Assembly (NCBI GenBank): GCA_958298945.1
Contig: OY282608.1
Span: forward strand, 64,580,951-64,644,950
Length of the DNA: 64,000 nucleotides
Origin: Atherix ibis
Taxonomy: Eukaryota; Arthropoda; Insecta; Diptera; Athericidae
Reading direction: 5' to 3'
Positions within the stretch are counted from its first letter, which is position 1; each line of letters begins with the position of its first letter. The translations under genes and the position numbers were made by a program. A model generated the notes under the pieces. It saw nothing but the letters and a program-made list of their open reading frames with translations. It made no database searches and was not told where the DNA came from. This document shows, piece by piece, positions 56,725 to 64,000 of the stretch.

Positions 56725-59700
56725 TTTTGGTTTGTTGGCTTGTTGGTTTGTTGGTTTGTTGGTTTGTTGGCTTGTTGGTTTGTTGGTTTGTTGGTTTGTT
56801 GGTTTGTTGGTGACTTAGTTTGTTGGTTTGTTGGTTTGTTGGTTTGTTGGCTTGTTGGTTTGTTGGTTTGTTAGTTTATTGGTTTGTTGGTTTGTTGGTT
56901 TGTTGGTTTGTTGGTTTTTTGGTTTGTTGGTTTATTTCTTTGTTGGTTTGTTGGCTTGTTGGTTTGTTGGTTTGTTGGTTTGTTTGCTTGTTGGTTTGTT
57001 GGTTTGTTGGCTTGTTGGCATGTTGGTTTGTTGGTTTGTTGGCTTGTTGGCTTGTTGGTTTGTTGGTTTGTTGGTTTGTTGGTTTTCTGGTTTGTTGGTT
57101 TGTTGGTTTGTTGGTTTGTTGGTTTGTTGGTTTATTTGTTGGTTGGTTTGTTGGCTTGATGGTTTGTTGGTTTGTTGGTTTGTTGGCTTGTTGGTTTGTT
57201 GGTTTGTTGGCTTGTTGGCTTGTTGCTTTGTTGGTTGGTTGGTTTGTTGGCTTGTTGGCTTTTTGGTTTGTTAGTTTGTTGGCTTTTTGGTTACTTGGTT
57301 CGTTGGTTTGCTGGCTTGTTGGTTTGTTGGATTGTTGGTTTGTTGGTTTGTTGGTTTGTTGGCTTGTTGGCTTGTTGGTTTGTTGGTTTGTTGGTTTGTT
57401 GGTTTGTTGGTTTGTTGGTTTGTTTATTTGTTGGTTTGTTAGCTTGTTGGTTTGTTGGTTTGTTGGTTTGTTGGCTTGTTGGCTTGTTGGTTTGTTGGTT
57501 TTTGAGCTTGTTGGTTTGTTGGCTTGTTGGCTTGTTGGTTTGTTGGTTTGTTGGCTTGTTGGTTTGTTGGTTTATTGGCTTGTTGGCTTGTTGCTTTGTT
57601 GGTTTGTTGGTTTGTTGGTTTGTTGGCTTGTTGGCTTGTTGGTTTGTTAGTTTGTTGGCTTTTTGGTTACTCGGTTTGTTGGTTTGTTGGTTTGTTGGCT
57701 TGTTGGTTTGTTAGTTTGTTTGTTTGTTGGTTTGTTCGTTTGTTGGTTTGTTGTTTAATTGGTTTGTTGGTTTGTTGGTTTGTTGGTTTATTGGTTTGTT
57801 GGTTTATTTGTTTGTTGGTTTGTTGGTTTGTTGGTTTGTTGGTTTATTTGTTTGTTGGTTTGTTGGTTTGTAGGTTTGTTGGTTTGTTGGTTTGTTGGTT
57901 TGTTGGTTTGTTGGTTTGTTGGCTTGTTGGTTTACTGGTTTGTTAGTTTATTGGTTTGTTGGTTTGTTGGTTTGTTGGTTTTTTGGTTTGTTGGTTTATT
58001 TCTTTATTGGTTTGTTGGCTTGTTGGTTTGTTGGTTTGTTGGTTTGTTGGCTTGTTGGCTTGTTGCTTTGTTGGTTTGTTGGTTTTTTGGTTTGTTGGTT
58101 TGTTGGTTTGTTGGTTTGTAGATTTGATGGTTTGTTGGTTTGTTGGTTTGTTGGTTTGTTGGTTTGTTGGTTTGTTGGCTTGTTGGTTTACTGGTTTGTT
58201 AGTTTATTGGTTTGTTGGTTTGTTGGTTTGTTGGTTTTTTGGTTTGTTGGTTTATTTCTTTATTGGTTTGTTGGCTTGTTGGTTTGTTGGTTTGTTGGTT
58301 TGTTGGCTTGTTGGCTTGTTGCTTTGTTGGTTTGTTGGTTTTTTGGTTTGTTGGTTTGTTGGTTTGTTGGTTTGTTGGTTTGTTAGTTTGTTGGTTTATT
58401 TGTTTGTTGGTTTGTTGGCTTGTTGGTTTGTTGGTTTGTTGGCTTGTTGGCTTGTTGGTTTGTTGGTTTGTTGGCTTGTTGGCTACTTAGTTTGTTGGTT
58501 TGTTGGTTTGTTGGCTTGATGGCTTGTTGGTTTGTTGATTAGTTCGTTTGTTGGTTTGTTGGTTTGTTGGTTTGTTAGCTTGTTGGTTTGTTGGCTAGTT
58601 GGCTTGTTGGTTTGTTGGTTTGTTGGTTTTTTTGTTTGTTGGTTTGTTGGTTTGTTGGTTTGTTGGTTTGTTGGTTTGTTGGTTTATTTATTTGTTGGTT
58701 TGTTGGCTTGTTGGTTTGTATGTTTGTTGGTTTGTTGGCTTATTGGTTTGTTGGTTTGTTGGCTTGTTGGCTTGTTGGTTTTTGGTTTGTTGGCTTGTTG
58801 GTTTGTTAGTTTGTTGCTTTGTTGGCTTGTTAGTTTGTTGGTTTGTTGGCTTGTTGGTGACTTAGTTTGTTGGTTTGTTGGTTTGTTGGTTTGTTGGCTT
58901 GTTGGTTTGTTGGTTTGTTAGTTTATTGGTTTGTTGGTTTGTTGGTTTGTTGGTTTTTTGATTTGTTGGTTTATTTCTTTGTTGGTTTGTTGGCTTGTTG
59001 GTTTGTTGGTTTGTTGGTTTGTTTGCTTGTTGGTTTGTTGGTTTGTTGGCTTGTTGGAATGTTGGTTTGTTGGTTTGTTGGCTTGTTGGCTTGTTGGTTT
59101 GTTGGTTTGTTGGTTTGTTGGTTTTTTGGTTTGTTGGTTTGTTGGTTTGTTGGTTTGTTGGTTTGTTAGTTTATTTGTTTGTTGGTTTGTTGGCTTGATG
59201 GTTTGTTGGTTTGTTGGTTTGTTGGCTTGTTGGTTTGTTGGTTTGTTGGCTTGTTGGCTTGTTGCTTTGTTGGTTGGTTGGTTTGTTGGCTTGTTGGCTT
59301 GTTGGTTTGTTAGTTTGTTGGCTTTTTGGTTACTTGGTTTGTTGGTTTGTTGGTTTGTTGGCTTGTTGGTTTGTTGGATTTTTGGTTTGTTGGTTTGTTG
59401 GTTTGTTGGTTTGTTGGCTTGTTGGTTTGTTGGTTTGTTGGTTTGTTGGTTTGTTGGTTTGTTGGTTTGTTGGTTTGTTGGTTTGTTAGCTTGTTGGTTT
59501 GTTGGTTTGTTGGCTTGTTGGCTTGTTGGTTTGTTGGTTTTTTGGCTTGTTGGTTTGTTGGTTTGTTGGTTTGTTGGTTTGTTGGCTTGTTGGCTTGTTG
59601 GCTTGTTGCTTTGTTGGGTTGTTGGTTTGTTGGCTTGTTGGCTTGTTGGTTTGTTAGTTTGTTGGCTTTTTGGTTACTCGGTTTGTTGGTTTGTTGGTTT

Positions 59701-59962
59701 GTTGGCTTGTTGGTTTGTTAGTTTGTTAGTTTGTTGGTTTATTTGTTTGTTGGTTTGTTGGCTTGTTGGTTTGTTGGTTTGTTGGCTTGTTGGCTTGTTG
59801 GTTTGTTGGTTTGTTGGCTTGTTGGCTACTTAGTTTGTTGGTTTGTTGGTTTGTTGGTTTGTTGGCTTGATGGCTTGTTGGTTTGTTGATTAGTTCGTTT
59901 GTTGGTTTGTTGGTTTGTTGGTTTGTTAGCTTGTTGGTTTGTTGGCTTGTTGGCTTGTTGGT
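56725..59962 (+). repeat. Block O, copy 1 (4,038-bp offset, partner 60763-64000)
   Basis: Matches 60763-64000 at a constant 4,038 bp. Anchors are TTGGTGACTTAG at 56807 and 60845, TTTTCTGG near 57083 and 61121, TTTTTGAGC near 57500 and 61538, TTACTCGG near 57666 and 61704, and TTTAATTGG near 57752 and 61790. I noticed only three substitutions: 58118, 58594 and about 58814. No length change was seen. This is the most recent large duplication in the window. The right end of the match is set by the window edge. Confidence 0.93.
58500..59450 (+). repeat. Sub-block Y, first copy inside block O
   Basis: Starts with TTGATGGC, TTGATTAGTTCG and runs through TTTTTTTG, TTTATTTATTTG, TTTGTATG, TTTTTGG, GGTGACTTAG, TTTATTTC and GGAATG. 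It recurs at 59851-60801 (offset 1,351, then 1,359 bp) and, as part of block O copy 2, at 62538-63488. A further Y start is visible near 63900-64000. Two substitutions in this copy (GGCTAG near 58592 and TTGCTTTG near 58814) are absent from the other copies, so they arose here. Confidence 0.88.
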
Positions 59963-60762
59963 TTGTTGGTTTGTTGGTTTTTTTGTTTGTTGGTTTGTTG
60001 GTTTGTTGGTTTGTTGGTTTGTTGGTTTGTTGGTTTATTTATTTGTTGGTTTGTTGGCTTGTTGGTTTGTATGTTTGTTGGTTTGTTGGCTTATTGGTTT
60101 GTTGGTTTGTTGGCTTGTTGGCTTGTTGGTTTTTGGTTTGTTGGCTTGTTGGTTTGTTAGTTTGTTGGTTTGTTGGCTTGTTAGTTTGTTGGTTTGTTGG
60201 CTTGTTGGTGACTTAGTTTGTTGGTTTGTTGGTTTGTTGGTTTGTTGGCTTGTTGGTTTGTTGGTTTGTTAGTTTATTGGTTTGTTGGTTTGTTGGTTTG
60301 TTGGTTTTTTGATTTGTTGGTTTATTTCTTTGTTGGTTTGTTGGCTTGTTGGTTTGTTGGTTTGTTGGTTTGTTTGCTTGTTGGTTTGTTGGTTTGTTGG
60401 CTTGTTGGAATGTTGGTTTGTTGGTTTGTTGGCTTGTTGGCTTGTTGGTTTGTTGGTTTGTTGGTTTGTTGGTTTTTTGGTTTGTTGGTTTGTTGGTTTG
60501 TTGGTTTGTTGGTTTGTTAGTTTATTTGTTTGTTGGTTTGTTGGCTTGATGGTTTGTTGGTTTGTTGGTTTGTTGGTTTGTTGGCTTGTTGGTTTGTTGG
60601 TTTGTTGGCTTGTTGGCTTGTTGCTTTGTTGGTTGGTTGGTTTGTTGGCTTGTTGGCTTGTTGGTTTGTTAGTTTGTTGGCTTTTTGGTTACTTGGTTTG
60701 TTGGTTTGTTGGTTTGTTGGCTTGTTGGTTTGTTGGATTTTTGGTTTGTTGGTTTGTTGGTT
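59851..60762 (+). repeat. Sub-block Y, second copy
   Basis: Matches 58500-59410 at 1,351 bp, changing to 1,359 bp by one unit near 60555. It carries TTTATTTATTTG, GGTGACTTAG near 60195, TTTATTTC and GGAATG. It is joined near 60760-60850 to the start of block O copy 2 by a second GGTGACTTAG. Confidence 0.87.
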
Positions 60763-63700
60763 TGTTGGTTTGTTGGCTTGTTGGTTTGTTGGTTTGTTGG
60801 TTTGTTGGCTTGTTGGTTTGTTGGTTTGTTGGTTTGTTGGTTTGTTGGTGACTTAGTTTGTTGGTTTGTTGGTTTGTTGGTTTGTTGGCTTGTTGGTTTG
60901 TTGGTTTGTTAGTTTATTGGTTTGTTGGTTTGTTGGTTTGTTGGTTTGTTGGTTTTTTGGTTTGTTGGTTTATTTCTTTGTTGGTTTGTTGGCTTGTTGG
61001 TTTGTTGGTTTGTTGGTTTGTTTGCTTGTTGGTTTGTTGGTTTGTTGGCTTGTTGGCATGTTGGTTTGTTGGTTTGTTGGCTTGTTGGCTTGTTGGTTTG
61101 TTGGTTTGTTGGTTTGTTGGTTTTCTGGTTTGTTGGTTTGTTGGTTTGTTGGTTTGTTGGTTTGTTGGTTTATTTGTTGGTTGGTTTGTTGGCTTGATGG
61201 TTTGTTGGTTTGTTGGTTTGTTGGCTTGTTGGTTTGTTGGTTTGTTGGCTTGTTGGCTTGTTGCTTTGTTGGTTGGTTGGTTTGTTGGCTTGTTGGCTTT
61301 TTGGTTTGTTAGTTTGTTGGCTTTTTGGTTACTTGGTTCGTTGGTTTGCTGGCTTGTTGGTTTGTTGGATTGTTGGTTTGTTGGTTTGTTGGTTTGTTGG
61401 CTTGTTGGCTTGTTGGTTTGTTGGTTTGTTGGTTTGTTGGTTTGTTGGTTTGTTGGTTTGTTTATTTGTTGGTTTGTTAGCTTGTTGGTTTGTTGGTTTG
61501 TTGGTTTGTTGGCTTGTTGGCTTGTTGGTTTGTTGGTTTTTGAGCTTGTTGGTTTGTTGGCTTGTTGGCTTGTTGGTTTGTTGGTTTGTTGGCTTGTTGG
61601 TTTGTTGGTTTATTGGCTTGTTGGCTTGTTGCTTTGTTGGTTTGTTGGTTTGTTGGTTTGTTGGCTTGTTGGCTTGTTGGTTTGTTAGTTTGTTGGCTTT
61701 TTGGTTACTCGGTTTGTTGGTTTGTTGGTTTGTTGGCTTGTTGGTTTGTTAGTTTGTTTGTTTGTTGGTTTGTTCGTTTGTTGGTTTGTTGTTTAATTGG
61801 TTTGTTGGTTTGTTGGTTTGTTGGTTTATTGGTTTGTTGGTTTATTTGTTTGTTGGTTTGTTGGTTTGTTGGTTTGTTGGTTTATTTGTTTGTTGGTTTG
61901 TTGGTTTGTAGGTTTGTTGGTTTGTTGGTTTGTTGGTTTGTTGGTTTGTTGGTTTGTTGGCTTGTTGGTTTACTGGTTTGTTAGTTTATTGGTTTGTTGG
62001 TTTGTTGGTTTGTTGGTTTTTTGGTTTGTTGGTTTATTTCTTTATTGGTTTGTTGGCTTGTTGGTTTGTTGGTTTGTTGGTTTGTTGGCTTGTTGGCTTG
62101 TTGCTTTGTTGGTTTGTTGGTTTTTTGGTTTGTTGGTTTGTTGGTTTGTTGGTTTGTAGGTTTGATGGTTTGTTGGTTTGTTGGTTTGTTGGTTTGTTGG
62201 TTTGTTGGTTTGTTGGCTTGTTGGTTTACTGGTTTGTTAGTTTATTGGTTTGTTGGTTTGTTGGTTTGTTGGTTTTTTGGTTTGTTGGTTTATTTCTTTA
62301 TTGGTTTGTTGGCTTGTTGGTTTGTTGGTTTGTTGGTTTGTTGGCTTGTTGGCTTGTTGCTTTGTTGGTTTGTTGGTTTTTTGGTTTGTTGGTTTGTTGG
62401 TTTGTTGGTTTGTTGGTTTGTTAGTTTGTTGGTTTATTTGTTTGTTGGTTTGTTGGCTTGTTGGTTTGTTGGTTTGTTGGCTTGTTGGCTTGTTGGTTTG
62501 TTGGTTTGTTGGCTTGTTGGCTACTTAGTTTGTTGGTTTGTTGGTTTGTTGGCTTGATGGCTTGTTGGTTTGTTGATTAGTTCGTTTGTTGGTTTGTTGG
62601 TTTGTTGGTTTGTTAGCTTGTTGGTTTGTTGGCTTGTTGGCTTGTTGGTTTGTTGGTTTGTTGGTTTTTTTGTTTGTTGGTTTGTTGGTTTGTTGGTTTG
62701 TTGGTTTGTTGGTTTGTTGGTTTATTTATTTGTTGGTTTGTTGGCTTGTTGGTTTGTATGTTTGTTGGTTTGTTGGCTTATTGGTTTGTTGGTTTGTTGG
62801 CTTGTTGGCTTGTTGGTTTTTGGTTTGTTGGCTTGTTGGTTTGTTAGTTTGTTGGTTTGTTGGCTTGTTAGTTTGTTGGTTTGTTGGCTTGTTGGTGACT
62901 TAGTTTGTTGGTTTGTTGGTTTGTTGGTTTGTTGGCTTGTTGGTTTGTTGGTTTGTTAGTTTATTGGTTTGTTGGTTTGTTGGTTTGTTGGTTTTTTGAT
63001 TTGTTGGTTTATTTCTTTGTTGGTTTGTTGGCTTGTTGGTTTGTTGGTTTGTTGGTTTGTTTGCTTGTTGGTTTGTTGGTTTGTTGGCTTGTTGGAATGT
63101 TGGTTTGTTGGTTTGTTGGCTTGTTGGCTTGTTGGTTTGTTGGTTTGTTGGTTTGTTGGTTTTTTGGTTTGTTGGTTTGTTGGTTTGTTGGTTTGTTGGT
63201 TTGTTAGTTTATTTGTTTGTTGGTTTGTTGGCTTGATGGTTTGTTGGTTTGTTGGTTTGTTGGCTTGTTGGTTTGTTGGTTTGTTGGCTTGTTGGCTTGT
63301 TGCTTTGTTGGTTGGTTGGTTTGTTGGCTTGTTGGCTTGTTGGTTTGTTAGTTTGTTGGCTTTTTGGTTACTTGGTTTGTTGGTTTGTTGGTTTGTTGGC
63401 TTGTTGGTTTGTTGGATTTTTGGTTTGTTGGTTTGTTGGTTTGTTGGTTTGTTGGCTTGTTGGTTTGTTGGTTTGTTGGTTTGTTGGTTTGTTGGTTTGT
63501 TGGTTTGTTGGTTTGTTGGTTTGTTAGCTTGTTGGTTTGTTGGTTTGTTGGCTTGTTGGCTTGTTGGTTTGTTGGTTTTTTGGCTTGTTGGTTTGTTGGT
63601 TTGTTGGTTTGTTGGTTTGTTGGCTTGTTGGCTTGTTGGCTTGTTGCTTTGTTGGGTTGTTGGTTTGTTGGCTTGTTGGCTTGTTGGTTTGTTAGTTTGT

Positions 63701-64000
63701 TGGCTTTTTGGTTACTCGGTTTGTTGGTTTGTTGGTTTGTTGGCTTGTTGGTTTGTTAGTTTGTTAGTTTGTTGGTTTATTTGTTTGTTGGTTTGTTGGC
63801 TTGTTGGTTTGTTGGTTTGTTGGCTTGTTGGCTTGTTGGTTTGTTGGTTTGTTGGCTTGTTGGCTACTTAGTTTGTTGGTTTGTTGGTTTGTTGGTTTGT
63901 TGGCTTGATGGCTTGTTGGTTTGTTGATTAGTTCGTTTGTTGGTTTGTTGGTTTGTTGGTTTGTTAGCTTGTTGGTTTGTTGGCTTGTTGGCTTGTTGGT
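60763..64000 (+). repeat. Block O, copy 2 (partner 56725-59962), runs off the window
   Basis: Second copy of the 3.2 kb segment at 4,038 bp, with the order X (60.76-62.54 kb) then Y (62.54-63.89 kb), and the start of another Y at 63.9 kb. The duplication probably continues past the window, since the Y start at 59883 is matched at 63921. Confidence 0.93.

Larger units (their letters stand above)
1..64000 (+). repeat. Satellite array of an 8-bp G/T unit, TTGGTTTG with common variant TTGGCTTG
   Basis: Every line of the window reads as head-to-tail TTGGTTTG, with TTGGCTTG as the second commonest unit, often in pairs. Other units differ by one or two bases, for example TTAGTTTG, TTGATTTG, TTGCTTTG, TTCGTTTG, TTGGTTAC, TTGGTTTT and TTTATTTG. 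Orientation never switches and no unique DNA interrupts the array, which runs off both ends of the window. The + strand is strongly G/T and the - strand A/C. Register is mostly kept in steps of 8, with occasional 7-bp units and a few other slips. This is simple-sequence satellite DNA of eukaryotic type. The species and chromosome position cannot be told from the sequence. No gene, RNA gene, promoter, terminator or mobile element was found. Confidence 0.98.

Noticed and set aside
1..64000. Telomere repeat tract
   Set aside because: A G/T-only strand recalls telomeres, but the unit has only GG, the array is full of variants and kilobase-scale blocks, and it shows no run toward uniform repeats at either end. 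A subtelomeric position remains possible but is not shown.
1..64000. CRISPR array
   Set aside because: There is no alternation of a fixed repeat with unique spacers. All sequence between any two identical strings is the same 8-bp satellite.
1..64000. NFI half-sites (TTGGC) and CCAAT boxes (ATTGG on +) in great number
   Set aside because: TTGGC is part of the common TTGGCTTG unit and the palindromic partner GCCAA is absent on the same strand. ATTGG comes from single variant units. Without flanking genes there is no reason to call regulatory sites.
1..64000. A novel defence, mobile or RNA-based system hidden in the array
   Set aside because: I searched for unique segments, inverted repeats, structured palindromes and changes of composition and found none. 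Everything resolves to variants of the 8-mer and duplications of strings of it.

Overview
The whole 64 kb is one uninterrupted satellite array. The basic unit is the 8-mer TTGGTTTG, with a second common form TTGGCTTG that differs by one T/C change at position 5. All units point the same way: the + strand is almost only G and T, with C mainly in the TTGGCTTG form and A only in scattered variant units, and the - strand is its A/C-rich complement. I see no unique sequence, protein-coding gene, tRNA, rRNA, CRISPR array, transposon or inverted segment. A 64 kb array of an 8-bp unit with kilobase-scale internal duplications points to a eukaryotic nuclear genome (heterochromatin, subtelomere, pericentromere or a sex chromosome are all possible) assembled from long reads. 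The species cannot be read from the sequence.

The long open frames are a by-product of the repeat. TTGGTTTG has no stop codon in any frame on either strand. Because 8 is not a multiple of 3, all three frames of one strand give the same circular octapeptide: L-V-C-W-F-V-G-L on + and Q-T-N-K-P-T-N-Q on -. Frames end only where rare variant units create TAG, TAA or TGA.

Above the 8-bp level there is clear structure. Variant units act as an alphabet, and long strings of them are repeated almost letter for letter elsewhere. Hand alignment on rare variants gives these blocks. 0-4 kb: a 1.27 kb block repeated 2,663 bp downstream, with nested copies at 672 and 1,400 bp. 4.4-9.4 kb: a near-perfect tandem duplication with a period of about 2.52 kb. 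9.6-12.4 kb: a pair offset by 1,465-1,498 bp. 15.5-17.4 kb: recurs about 8.9 kb away at 24.2-26.4 kb. 18.2-22.8 kb: pairs offset by 2,447 and 2,264 bp. 27.2-34.6 kb: two full copies and one partial copy of a 2.97 kb unit. 35.0-37.3 kb: a pair at 1,540 bp. 39-50.6 kb: interleaved copies at 1,248, about 2,610, 7,792 and 9,000 bp. 53.5-55.0 kb: a tandem pair at about 0.78 kb. 56.7-64 kb: a block of about 3.2 kb duplicated at 4,038 bp with only three substitutions noticed.

The picture is a dead or non-coding satellite growing by unequal exchange or replication-based amplification of kilobase segments, with older layers under recent ones. Variant families are confined to particular zones, as expected for local homogenisation. 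All identities and end points were judged by eye: rare-variant anchors are exact to a few bases, and block ends are good to some tens of bases. No genes act together here.
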